DNA from: Verrucomicrobiaceae bacterium
Lineage (GTDB): Bacteria > Verrucomicrobiota > Verrucomicrobiia > Verrucomicrobiales > Akkermansiaceae
NCBI GenBank assembly: GCA_027485995.1
Contig: JAIXPW010000039.1
Location: 1-39,012, forward strand
Direction of reading: 5' to 3'
DNA: 39,012 nucleotides
Under the pieces are notes generated by a model. It ran no database searches and had not been told where the DNA came from. It saw only the letters and a program-made list of their open reading frames with translations. A program made the translations under genes and the position numbers. This document shows, piece after piece, positions 25,739 through 33,389 of the stretch. Every line of letters starts with the position of its first letter. Within the stretch, counting starts at the first letter, position 1.

Positions 25739-25866
25739 ACGGCCTTGTGTCCCTGTCCCAAGGTGTATGGTAGTTTTGCACGCATGATTTCTCCCAGCTC
25801 GTGGGCGAGAGGTCCACGCTCCTTGTGGCGATCCCATTTCTCCCAGTAGGCGTTCCCGGCGATCCT
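25735..25866 (-). pseudogene. Possible C-terminal gene remnant
   Basis: A minus-strand frame of 43 codons with no start, bounded by stops, reads NAYWEKWDRHKERG... and ends MRAKLPYTLGQGHKAV. It looks more protein-like than the other frames, and lies between a PHP gene and a toxin-antitoxin module. It may be the tail of a lost gene. I recognise no family and the call is weak. Confidence 0.3.
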
Positions 25867-25935
25867 TCATCGTCGTCTCATGATGCCGAAGCGTCGCCGA
25901 TTCCTGAACTCTTGCGGAGCTTCCCTAAGAACCGC

Positions 25936-26742
25936 TCAAAGCGCTTCCTCGATCCGTCCCCGACCCTTGAAATGATGAAGATGGGTGAATCCGAGTTGTT
26001 TCAAGAGTGCGGTCACTTCCGGGAACTTCTGGGCCACGTGATCGGGGTGATGGGAGTCGCTGCCGAGGGTGAGTTTCACCCCGAGTTCGGCCGCCCAGCC
26101 GAGGATCGTTGGCGCGGGATGCAGTTCGAAGAGTTGCTTGATGAGTCCGCTGGTATTGACCTCCAGACAGGTGTCACTTTCCACGGCGGCTTCCAGCATC
26201 CCGCGGATCGGGCCCTCCATGCTTTCGGGCGCGAAGGGGGGAATGGTGCCGTAGATCCGGATCAGATCGGGATGGGCGATGGAGTCATAGCGCTTCGTTC
26301 GCAGGGCCTTCGCGGCCAGTTCGAAGTAGGCGGTGGCGATCTCCTCCGGTCCTCCCTGTGCCAGCAGCCAGGCCCGGAATCCTGGAAGCTGGTGGTGCAG
26401 TGAGCCGAGCACGAAGTCGAAGGGCTCCGTTTCCAGAAGGTCCCAATGTTCATGCAGCTCCCGTTCATCCGGGTAATACTCGCCCTCGATCCCGTAGCGG
26501 ACCTCCACGCCGAGCTCGCGTCCCAGCTGCGCGGCCTCGGCGATCAGATCGCGATACTCGGGCAGTTCGTCGATCGTCATCCGGATGCCTGGCCCACGAA
26601 AGACCGCCTCGTTCCGCATCGGCGCATGGCAGGTGAAGGTGACCATTCCAAGGCCCCGTCCGGCGGCTGCCCGCACGTAGTCGGTGGGATGCCCCACGGC
26701 ATGGCCGCAGAGGTATGTGTGCATGTGGCAGTCGATCAGCAT
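25936..26742 (-). CDS. PHP-domain phosphoesterase (histidinol-phosphatase HisJ-like)
   Basis: From ATG 26742 the product has 268 residues. PHP metal-binding motifs are all visible: HMH at 6-8 (DCHMHTYLCGHA), CHAP near 38-41, GIEGEYY (84-90), LGSLHH (112-117), AHPDLIR and the C-terminal GSDSHH. The family includes HisJ-type histidinol phosphatases, which release phosphate from L-histidinol phosphate using a trinuclear metal centre. No other his gene is present, so another phosphoester substrate is possible. The open frame extends to 27174 but that part lies across the divergent toxin-antitoxin module and is not coding. Confidence 0.88.
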   Translation of the reverse strand: MLIDCHMHTYLCGHAVGHPTDYVRAAAGRGLGMVTFTCHAPMRNEAVFRGPGIRMTIDELPEYRDLIAEAAQLGRELGVEVRYGIEGEYYPDERELHEHWDLLETEPFDFVLGSLHHQLPGFRAWLLAQGGPEEIATAYFELAAKALRTKRYDSIAHPDLIRIYGTIPPFAPESMEGPIRGMLEAAVESDTCLEVNTSGLIKQLFELHPAPTILGWAAELGVKLTLGSDSHHPDHVAQKFPEVTALLKQLGFTHLHHFKGRGRIEEAL

Positions 26743-26809
26743 GGGGCGAACCCTTGACCAAATCGGCTTCGGGTCAACTGCAACCGACCCTGCTGGAACG
26801 ATCGACAAC

Positions 26810-26840
26810 TTGACACCATTGCACCACGGCACCATGGTGC
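26810..26840 (+). promoter_or_regulatory. Promoter and palindromic operator candidate of the RHH-PIN module
   Basis: A perfect TTGACA lies at 26810-26815; 17 nt later a weak -10 (CATGGT, 26833-26838) lies inside a perfect 12-bp palindrome GCACCATGGTGC (26829-26840). Two further CACCA-type boxes precede it. The ATG at 26845 would coincide with the expected transcription start, so the transcript may be leaderless. The palindrome is a natural site for the ribbon-helix-helix antitoxin. Confidence 0.5.
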
Positions 26841-26844
26841 AGCC

Positions 26845-27138
26845 ATGCGATTGACGATCAATCTCGACGACGATCTTTACGCAATGGCCCGCAGCCATGC
26901 GATTGAGACGAAGACGTCGATCAGCAAGGCGGTAGGGGATCTGCTGCGCCGGAGGACGTCGGCGGCGACTCCTCCCACCTTCGGCATTCACCCACTCTCC
27001 GGATTTCCCGTTTCCCAAGGAACCGGCCGAAAGCTCACGGAGAAGGAAATCCAGCGCATGATGGACGACGAAGACGTCCGCGTGATGGAGATCATGGGGC
27101 TTTCGCCTCAGGAAATCGAGGAGGCCCTTGACCGATGA
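26845..27138 (+). CDS. Ribbon-helix-helix antitoxin (VapB-like)
   Basis: The 97-residue product starts MRLTINLDDDLYAMARSHAIETKTSISKAVGDLLRRR, a typical ribbon-helix-helix DNA-binding N-terminus in which the first strand contacts DNA. The rest (GTGRKLTEKEIQRMMDDED...) is acidic and should bind the PIN toxin. It overlaps the toxin gene by 4 nt (27135-27138). This module is unrelated in antitoxin type to the Phd-PIN pair on the other strand at 25.1-25.7 kb. Confidence 0.9.
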   Translation: MRLTINLDDDLYAMARSHAIETKTSISKAVGDLLRRRTSAATPPTFGIHPLSGFPVSQGTGRKLTEKEIQRMMDDEDVRVMEIMGLSPQEIEEALDR

Positions 27139-27539
27139 CTTGGTTGCTCGACGGAAACATTCTGGTCGCGGCAATGATTCCCGAACATCCCCACCATGAC
27201 CGGGTGCATCGTTGGCTCGCCAAGGTCAGGGAGGATTGGTTGGCGACCTGCCCGGTGACGGAAGGCACGCTTCTCCGGATGCATATGCATTACGCCCAGG
27301 AAAAATCCCCTTCCGCCGCGTGGGCCGCACTCGCTTCCATCCACGCTCACCCGAAGCATGTCTTCTGGCCGGACAATTTCTCCTACACGGAAATCTCGCC
27401 CACCCGTCTGACCGGCCATCGCCAGATCACGGATGCCTGGCTGGCCGAGCTTGTACGACGTAAGGGCGGAAAGCTCGCAACGCTCGACGAGGCGCTTTTC
27501 GTGCTTTGGCCGGACGTGACGATGCTGGTTCCAGTTTAA
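27135..27539 (+). CDS. PIN-domain toxin (VapC-like), second module
   Basis: The 134-residue product has PIN acidic residues Asp6 (LLDGNILVA), Glu43 (PVTEGTLLR), Asp100 (HRQITDAWLAELV) and Asp118 (LATLDEAL). It belongs to the 'TA system VapC family toxin' with the LLDGN start and TDAWLAELVRRKGGKLATLD segment. It should act as an RNase held in check by the upstream antitoxin. It is much diverged from the PIN protein at 25057-25464. Confidence 0.91.
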   Translation: MTWLLDGNILVAAMIPEHPHHDRVHRWLAKVREDWLATCPVTEGTLLRMHMHYAQEKSPSAAWAALASIHAHPKHVFWPDNFSYTEISPTRLTGHRQITDAWLAELVRRKGGKLATLDEALFVLWPDVTMLVPV

Positions 27540-27603
27540 CTCTCAGGAAACATCCAAGTCCTCCTGGCAACAGGGCACCGCAGACCAGCATGCGGGGCGA
27601 CGA

Positions 27604-27994
27604 ATGGCGCAACGTCCGCACTCCGCTTCCGGATTCTCCTCGGCCTGCTCTTGGCCAAAGCCTCTGCCTTGACGGCTTACGCACTCGGCAGATCCAGGGC
27701 TGGACGGTGCATGTCGAGAAGTCCCCAGGGAAGTTGCCTCGTGGCGATGGCAATGAAGACGTGAAGAAGGCTTTCGAGGCGGCGAAGACGTCCGGGAGAT
27801 ACGAGAAGGTCCGTTACGGGGGAGGTGGCGAGAAGAAGCACTAAGCGCTGAAGAATCCGATGGAGCACTTCGCCGAATGCAGCGAGGCCTACTTTTGAAA
27901 GAACGACTTCCAGCCTTTTGATCGGGAGGAGCTGAAGGCCTTTGATCCGGTCGGATATGAAATGGTCGAGAAGGTCTGGGGCGTCGCGAAGTAA
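27604..27994 (+). pseudogene. Decayed gene for a secreted metallopeptidase-like protein
   Basis: In one frame (from about 27609) a signal-peptide-like stretch LRFRILLGLLLAKASAL is seen; a shift of one base leads to RQIQGWTVHVEK, then EDVKKAFEAAKTSGRYEKVRY, then a TAA at 27842-27844, LKNPMEHFAECSEAYF, a TGA at 27896-27898, and KNDFQPFDREELKAFDP...VEKVWGVAK ending at TAA 27992. From memory, intact members have the order signal, QGWTVHV, a middle part with HELAH, AYEKAKASGRY, NPMEYFAE.TEAFF, NDF.PF..EEL. The middle with HELAH is missing here. So the gene has an N-terminal frameshift, a large internal deletion and two nonsense codons. The family recall is from memory; the broken frame is seen directly. 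Confidence 0.8.
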
Positions 27995-28009
27995 GGCCGC
28001 AGATCGGCG

Positions 28010-28783
28010 TCATTTCGCCGCCTGATCGAGGGTCTCGATCACATAGCGTGCATGCAGGATGGTGCCGAGATTCAGCGGATGATGAATCGTTGTTTCCTCA
28101 TACTCGGTCTTCACCTTTTCGTCATGATGGTTCTGGGCCAGGACGATGCCGACGATGAGCGGATGATCCTCTTTTCCGGCGATGAACACCGGTCCGCCGC
28201 TGTCTCCGGCGAAGGTGATGAAGTCGCCGAGAAAGGTCGGATGGGTGGCTGATGGCAGCATTGGCGGGCTGGCAAAGATGCCCTGTCTGGCAACGGGGAA
28301 GCCTGCGCCGTTCGCCTCGAAGCGCTGAGGATAGGTCAGCACGAACAGCGGGCTGCAAACGTGGACGGCGGCTTCCTTGAGCCGGGCCTCATCGGCCAGT
28401 CGCGATGTGGGCAGGACAGTCACTTCGGTGGGCAGCGGCTCGCTGAGTTTCAGCACCGCGACGTCCTGCTTTTCATGGCGGACCCAGAGCGGCTTGTCGC
28501 CGGAGCGGATCTTCAAGGTGAGGTCGTGCCGAGTGTAGGAGGCATCCTTTTTCTGATCGCGAAGTACGAGGATCGCGGTCTCGCCCTTGGTGCGCTCCAC
28601 CGTGTGGGCGGTGGTGACGAGATAGACCGACTTGTCGGGCTCGTCGCGTTTCACCAGGAAGCAAGTAGAGGTGGAGTCGGCGTGATAGAACTTGAAGGTG
28701 GCCTCAAGGATCTCGCTGGCAAAGTCCGCCCTGGCGGCCTGGAGGCTGGCCAGCAGGAGGGCGGCGATGAGGGAACTTTTCAT
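28010..28783 (-). CDS. Secreted trypsin-like serine protease
   Basis: The 257-residue product has a signal peptide (LIAALLLASLQAARA, cleavage near 19) and the chymotrypsin-fold triad: His60 in VTTAHTV, Asp107 in KQDVAVLKL and Ser195 in FAGDSGGPVF. No PDZ domain is present, unlike DegP/HtrA. It is expected to act in the periplasm or outside the cell; the substrate is unknown. It lies 15 nt from the end of the metallopeptidase pseudogene (convergent), and shares the minus strand with the membrane-anchored protein gene 53 nt upstream. Confidence 0.87.
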   Translation of the reverse strand: MKSSLIAALLLASLQAARADFASEILEATFKFYHADSTSTCFLVKRDEPDKSVYLVTTAHTVERTKGETAILVLRDQKKDASYTRHDLTLKIRSGDKPLWVRHEKQDVAVLKLSEPLPTEVTVLPTSRLADEARLKEAAVHVCSPLFVLTYPQRFEANGAGFPVARQGIFASPPMLPSATHPTFLGDFITFAGDSGGPVFIAGKEDHPLIVGIVLAQNHHDEKVKTEYEETTIHHPLNLGTILHARYVIETLDQAAK

Positions 28784-28836
28784 GAAACGGAAGGGGGCGG
28801 CCCCGGATGATCAAGCGGAGCCGCCGGGGGATTCGA

Positions 28837-29520
28837 TCACTTTCCGCTGTAGAGGACCTTCACGGACAAGGGCTCGCCGGACTTGTTGAAGGCATCGACC
28901 TTGAGGGCACGTGGGCCGCTGCCGAAGGTCAGGTTCAGTTTGTTGGCGTCCCCCAGGTTCACGGAGGTGCTGGTTGAGGAATTGAGCGAGATCTTGTCGG
29001 CTTCATCACTGTAGAATTTCTTGATCGCTTCGGCGGAATCGTTGGTGGTGAAGGCCAGCATGCCCGAGGAGGCATCTTCCGACTGGCTCAGCGAGACCTC
29101 ATCGGTGATGCCCGGATAGCGGGGCACCCAGGCGGGCACCTTCGCAAGATCCCCCTGGCTGAGCGGCGCGACATTGCCGTCCTTGTCCTTCACCAGGATC
29201 CGACCCTTCGCCAGATCGTCGTATTTCAAGGTAAGCTGCTCACCGGTGCTCTTCACCCGCACGGTCATTTCGCCGTTGTCATCATTTTCGGAAACCTTGG
29301 TGAGGTCCTTGTTGCCAGCCACCACGAACTCCGCCGAGGACTTGCCGGGATTGGCGAGCGCTGATTTGGCCACCTTGAAGAGAAAACCTCCTGCGAGCAC
29401 CGCGGCGATGATGCAGATGATGACGATGCCGCCGCAGCCGATCCCCACCCAGGCGAGGGTGGGTAAACCTTTTTTCTTCGGGGCGGATCCTGGAATCTGG
29501 GGCGACGGGGGCTGGCTCAT
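28837..29520 (-). CDS. Membrane-anchored protein of unknown function
   Basis: The 227-residue product has a short proline-rich N-terminus, a strong membrane segment (about 23-50, WVGIGCGGIVIICIIAAVLAGGFLF) and a hydrophilic extracytoplasmic domain of about 170 residues that contains DDLAKGRILVKDKDGN and a later AEAIKKFYSDEADK. The N-terminal layout (short Pro-rich cytoplasmic part, glycine-rich helix) is common in verrucomicrobial proteins of unknown function. I know no function. It is the gene upstream of the trypsin-like protease and divergent from guanylate kinase. Confidence 0.7.
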   Translation of the reverse strand: MSQPPSPQIPGSAPKKKGLPTLAWVGIGCGGIVIICIIAAVLAGGFLFKVAKSALANPGKSSAEFVVAGNKDLTKVSENDDNGEMTVRVKSTGEQLTLKYDDLAKGRILVKDKDGNVAPLSQGDLAKVPAWVPRYPGITDEVSLSQSEDASSGMLAFTTNDSAEAIKKFYSDEADKISLNSSTSTSVNLGDANKLNLTFGSGPRALKVDAFNKSGEPLSVKVLYSGK

Positions 29521-29678
29521 GGTTCTTTCAAGCTGAGGGCTCCGCAGTGATTCACAAGAAGGGAATTTGTCCGCCGCCGCCCGCTGGGTCGGCGATTTTC
29601 GTTTGTTCTTGCGCCAGAGGCTCCGGATTCCGTGTTCTGTGTGCCCACTTCCGCCGCCTCATTCATCCCGGACCTTCA

Positions 29679-30278
29679 ATGCCACAACGCAACGGCATCC
29701 TTCTCGTCGTCTCCGGCCCTTCGGGCTCCGGGAAAACCACGCTCTGCCGGCGGATCGCCAACGAGCGGGAGACCCACTATTCGATTTCCTGCACCACCCG
29801 CCCGCCACGTCCCGGCGAGGTGCATGGTCGCGACTACCACTTTCTCTCAGTCGAGGAGTTCACCCGTCGGGTCGAGTCCGGGGATTTTCTCGAACATGCC
29901 TGCGTCCACGGCAACCACTACGGCACCCTGCGCTCCGAGGTCATCGGTTACCTGGAGAAAGGCATGGACGTGGTGATGGACATCGACGTGCAGGGAGCGG
30001 CACAGGTGCGTGGTTGCGAAGACCGGATGATCCGCAGCTCGCTGGTGGATCTGTTCGTGATGCCGCCGGATGAAACCGAGCTCCTCGCCCGGCTTTCCGG
30101 TCGCGGCACCGACAGTGCGGAGGTCATCGCCCTGCGGATGCACAACGCGCTGGAGGAAATGCGCCACTGGCCGGAGTACACCTTCCGCTTGCTCTCCGGC
30201 ACCCAGGAGGAAGATTATCTACGCTTCAAGTCCCTCCTGCTCGGCGAGCGCCTGCGGGTTTCCAGACTCCAGCCATGA
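29679..30278 (+). CDS. gmk: Guanylate kinase
   Basis: From ATG 29679 the 199-residue product phosphorylates GMP to GDP. The P-loop GPSGSGKTT is at 13-21, followed by SCTTRPPRPGEVHGRDYHFLS (GMP-binding region) and VVMDIDVQGAAQV. Length and domain order are as in other guanylate kinases. It overlaps the next gene, coaC, by 4 nt (30275-30278), a co-translation arrangement. No Shine-Dalgarno sequence is visible. The frame is open upstream to 29547, but that part does not resemble the family. Confidence 0.96.
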   Translation: MPQRNGILLVVSGPSGSGKTTLCRRIANERETHYSISCTTRPPRPGEVHGRDYHFLSVEEFTRRVESGDFLEHACVHGNHYGTLRSEVIGYLEKGMDVVMDIDVQGAAQVRGCEDRMIRSSLVDLFVMPPDETELLARLSGRGTDSAEVIALRMHNALEEMRHWPEYTFRLLSGTQEEDYLRFKSLLLGERLRVSRLQP

Positions 30279-30805
30279 ACATCCTCCTCGGCATCACCGG
30301 ATCGATCGCCGCCTACAAGGCCGCCGATCTCGCGTCCCAACTGGTCAAGGCTGGCCACGAGGTGCATGTGGTGATGACCCGGGCGGCCACCGAGTTCATC
30401 ACGCCGCTGACGCTTCAGGTGCTGACCCGCCAACCGGTCCTGGTGAGCCTGGAGGATGAAAAGCAATCGTGGAAACCGGGACACATCGAGCTGGCCGATC
30501 AAGCCGGGCTTTTTCTCGTCGCCCCCGCGAGTGCGGATGCTCTCGGGAACTTCGCCAATGGTCTCGCGCCGGATCCACTTTCCTCCTGTTATCTCGCCCT
30601 GCCACGCAGCACGCCGGTGCTTATCGCGCCGGCGATGAACGGCAAGATGTGGCAGCACCCCGCCACCCAGCGGAATGTGGCACGGCTGATTGAGGATGGG
30701 GTCCGCTTCATCGGTCCGGACTCGGGTGATCTCGCCTGCGGTTACCAGGGCATCGGCAGGATGGCTGCGGTGGAGGAGATTCTGAAGGCTGTGGCGGCTG
30801 TGTAA
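30275..30805 (+). CDS. coaC: Phosphopantothenoylcysteine decarboxylase (stand-alone CoaC)
   Basis: The 176-residue flavoprotein has GITGSIAAYKA at the FMN-binding N-terminus, His70 in KPGHIELAD (catalytic), PAMNGKMW (119-126) and ACGYQGIGRMA with the conserved cysteine of the substrate lid. It decarboxylates phosphopantothenoylcysteine in coenzyme A biosynthesis. In many bacteria this is the first half of a CoaBC fusion; here it stands alone and no CoaB synthetase is next to it, so CoaB must be encoded elsewhere. It is translationally coupled to gmk. Confidence 0.92.
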   Translation: MNILLGITGSIAAYKAADLASQLVKAGHEVHVVMTRAATEFITPLTLQVLTRQPVLVSLEDEKQSWKPGHIELADQAGLFLVAPASADALGNFANGLAPDPLSSCYLALPRSTPVLIAPAMNGKMWQHPATQRNVARLIEDGVRFIGPDSGDLACGYQGIGRMAAVEEILKAVAAV

Positions 30806-30813
30806 GGCTGAGA

Positions 30814-30836
30814 AGTCTTATAGGACCTGTAGGACT
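30814..30836. terminator. Palindrome between convergent coaC and brkB-type genes
   Basis: Two 11-base arms separated by one base pair along their whole length if G-T pairs are allowed (three of them): AGTCTTATAGG with CCTGTAGGACT. It sits between two genes that end towards each other and could stop transcription from both sides, though no long T-run follows. It also resembles a widespread TAGGACCTATAG-type palindromic repeat I recall from several phyla. Confidence 0.45.
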
Positions 30837-31695
30837 AATTTCTGGAGCCCCTCATCAGGCTGCGCCTTCCCATCCACGCGGCCAGCTCGGCTCCTGCCAG
30901 GAAGGCCTGGATCGAGAGGAACATCCAGAACAGGAAGACCAGCAGGGTGAGGCCGCTGCCGATGAAGGAGGCCCACAGGGTTTTCCGCAGATAGAGATCC
31001 AGCACGGTCTTCAGGGAGCCTACGATCGCCGCCGAAAACGTGGCACCCAGGAGGGCATGCCGCCATTTCGGCCTCCGGCGTGGCAGGATCTTCAGGATCA
31101 AGGCGAAGGCGGAAATCATGAGAAGGTAGCTCGAAAGCAATCTCCACCCGGCGATCACGTCCATCCTCGGAATCAATCCGGAATTCACCCGCGCGGCGAC
31201 ATAGCCCGCCGCTCCTTCCAGTGAGGTCGCCGCCACCAGCAGCACTCCAAACATCAGGATCAGCGACGCGCAGAGGCCGCGGGCGAGAATGCGCGACAAC
31301 CACTTCCGCGCCGGGTCCGTCGGCCCCGCGTCATTCACGAGGTTCAGCGACAGCCGCAACTTCGAGAGCACCTGCGAACCGGAGAACAACAAGGTCAGCA
31401 TCGCGATGGCAAAGCCCCACGGGTCCGAGCGCGGCGCGATCCGGGCGCTTTGCAGCACACCCTCGATCGCCCTCGCCGCATCCTCACCGATCACGGCGGA
31501 AAGCTGGCGTTCCAACTGTCCGTGAGCGGTGGTCTCACCGAGAATCACCCCGGCCAGAGTCACCCCGAAAAGCAGCAGGGGAGTCAGGGAGACAAGCGCG
31601 TAGAAGGTGAGGGCTGCCGCGTTGTCGGTATGCCGATGCTCCACCCAGCGTCGCGCGAGGCGATGCCAGACTGGAGGGACTTGAGGCAGCTTCAT
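30835..31695 (-). CDS. YihY/BrkB-family membrane protein
   Basis: The 286-residue product has an N-terminal AALTFYALVSLTPLLLF segment, typical of this family, and about six membrane segments spread to the C-terminus (last near 240-265, LTLLVFLFWMFLSIQAFLAGAELA). Family members were once called ribonuclease BN or virulence factor BrkB, but their true function is unclear. It follows the PAS-PAS-SpoIIE phosphatase gene by 45 nt on the same strand, so they may be co-transcribed. Nothing in the sequence indicates its substrate. Confidence 0.91.
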   Translation of the reverse strand: MKLPQVPPVWHRLARRWVEHRHTDNAAALTFYALVSLTPLLLFGVTLAGVILGETTAHGQLERQLSAVIGEDAARAIEGVLQSARIAPRSDPWGFAIAMLTLLFSGSQVLSKLRLSLNLVNDAGPTDPARKWLSRILARGLCASLILMFGVLLVAATSLEGAAGYVAARVNSGLIPRMDVIAGWRLLSSYLLMISAFALILKILPRRRPKWRHALLGATFSAAIVGSLKTVLDLYLRKTLWASFIGSGLTLLVFLFWMFLSIQAFLAGAELAAWMGRRSLMRGSRN

Positions 31696-31740
31696 GGATC
31701 AGCGGTTGAAGTCTAACATCTTGCCCCGCTGTTGCCAGCC

Positions 31741-33342
31741 TCAGTCTCCGGCGCGCATGATCCCGATCCCGAGCATGCAGACATCGTCTTCGAAATGGGC
31801 ACTGCCGGAAAATGCACGGACGCCCTCCATCACTCCTTCAAGCTGGCCGTCGATGGGCTTGTGGGACGAGCCCGCCACCGCTTCGAGAAGACGGCTTTCG
31901 AGAAATGATTCCCCGGCGGCGTTCTGCGCCTCGATGATGCCGTCCGTGAAAAGAAGCAGCCGCCGCACCCGCTCCAGGGGCACCGAGCCAACCGGAAAGA
32001 AGGCGCCCGAAAACAGGCCCAGCCCCGGCCCCTTTCCGGATCGATCACTCGGGATCTGCCCCACGCCCTGCATCGAATCGACAATCGCTCCCGGATGCCC
32101 GGCGCAGGCATAGGTGAGGGTGCGACCCTTCAGATCGATCACTCCATAAAAGGCCGTTGCGAACATGGTCGTGCAAGCCCGTGTCAGGATCGAACAGAGC
32201 CCTTCGTTGAGTCCGCTGAGAAAGGCGCCGGGATCCCCTGCCTGTCCGCGTTGCTTTTCCAGCAGCCCGCGCAGCATCGCCACGATCAAGGCGGAGCGCA
32301 CGCCATGGCCCATCACATCGCAGATCAGCACGCCGACGCAGCCTTCGGAAACCGGCACCACCTCGAAGAAATCGCCCGCCAGTCCGGAACTCGGCGCATA
32401 GCGGGAGGCGAACTCGATGGAGCATCCATTCCCGTCCTCGACATGAGGAAACTGGACACTGGAAAGCGCCTGCTGGATCTCCCGCGCCAGTTGCAGTTCC
32501 TCCTCATAGGCCGCGTTGCGGGCGGTCAGCTCGGCGGCCAGCGCGTAGGCCTCCTGCTGCGCCTTCACCAGCTCGGTGACGTTGCCGGAGACCCCGAAGG
32601 TCCCCTTCACCTGACCGTGCCGGTCGCGCCAGGGAAACTTCGAGGTCTGCACCCAGGTTTCATCACCGGAACCTCGCCACGTTTCACATTCGAGCTTGTC
32701 GGTCACAGGCTCCGCGCTTTCCAGAATCTTGCGCTCGTCGGACTCGGCGGCCTTCCAGTGCAGCTCATCAAAGAACTCGCGGTCGCTCTTTCCGATCAGC
32801 TCCTGCTGGGAATGAAGGCCCATCCAGTCAACCATCCGACGGTTCGCCATGACGAAGCGGGAATCCAGATCCTTGAAGTAGATCTGCAGCGGCACGTGAT
32901 CGATCAACTGCCTGAGCAGATGACGCTCCTCCTCCAACTGCGCCTCCGCTGCTTTCCGCCGGCTGATGTCGATCATCGAACCCGCGATCCGCGTCGCCCG
33001 GCCCTGCCGGTCGCGCACCACCGATCCCCTGATTCGCAGCCACAGCCAGCCTCCTCCGCCGGTCAGGATGCGGCAGTCGATCGCCAGGGTTTCCGGGCCT
33101 CCGGGTTCCATCGACTGCCTCACGACCGACTCGAACCTCGAGCGTTCCTCCGGATGCACCGCCTCATGCGGCGGCAGGAACAGGTTCGGTGCGGAGGATT
33201 CCGAGCATTCAAGGAACTCCAAAATACGGCGTGAGTAGTAGATCCTCCGCTCGCCCGTGGTCCAGTCCCAGATCCCCTCGTTCGAGGCACGCAGGGCGAG
33301 CACCATCCGCTCTGCCGCATCCGCTTGACCATCCTTGCTCAT
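31741..33342 (-). CDS. PAS-PAS-SpoIIE serine phosphatase (soluble)
   Basis: From ATG 33342 (MSKDGQADAAERMVLALR) the product has 533 residues. Two PAS domains are visible: the first (about 12-140) with EGIWDWTTGERRIYYS and the PAC-like WLRIRGSVVRDRQGRATRIAGSMIDIS, and the second (about 150-270) with PLQIYFKDLDSRFVMANR. A helical linker (AREIQQAL) leads to the PPM phosphatase with LAGDFFEV, CDVMGHGVRSAL, ACAGHPGAIV, LLLFTDGIIEAQN and FEDDVCML. It should dephosphorylate a STAS antagonist in response to a signal sensed by the PAS domains. No STAS or kinase gene adjoins it. It lacks the membrane anchor of the other SpoIIE-type protein in the window. Confidence 0.92.
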   Translation of the reverse strand: MSKDGQADAAERMVLALRASNEGIWDWTTGERRIYYSRRILEFLECSESSAPNLFLPPHEAVHPEERSRFESVVRQSMEPGGPETLAIDCRILTGGGGWLWLRIRGSVVRDRQGRATRIAGSMIDISRRKAAEAQLEEERHLLRQLIDHVPLQIYFKDLDSRFVMANRRMVDWMGLHSQQELIGKSDREFFDELHWKAAESDERKILESAEPVTDKLECETWRGSGDETWVQTSKFPWRDRHGQVKGTFGVSGNVTELVKAQQEAYALAAELTARNAAYEEELQLAREIQQALSSVQFPHVEDGNGCSIEFASRYAPSSGLAGDFFEVVPVSEGCVGVLICDVMGHGVRSALIVAMLRGLLEKQRGQAGDPGAFLSGLNEGLCSILTRACTTMFATAFYGVIDLKGRTLTYACAGHPGAIVDSMQGVGQIPSDRSGKGPGLGLFSGAFFPVGSVPLERVRRLLLFTDGIIEAQNAAGESFLESRLLEAVAGSSHKPIDGQLEGVMEGVRAFSGSAHFEDDVCMLGIGIMRAGD

Positions 33343-33389
33343 CGGACGGAAATTGCATTCGCTGAGGGCCTGCGGCAATCTGTTTCCCA

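Noticed and set aside
26743..27174. N-terminal extension of the PHP frame
   Set aside because: It overlaps the divergent antitoxin promoter and gene; the PHP motif DCHMH starts 4 residues after ATG 26742.
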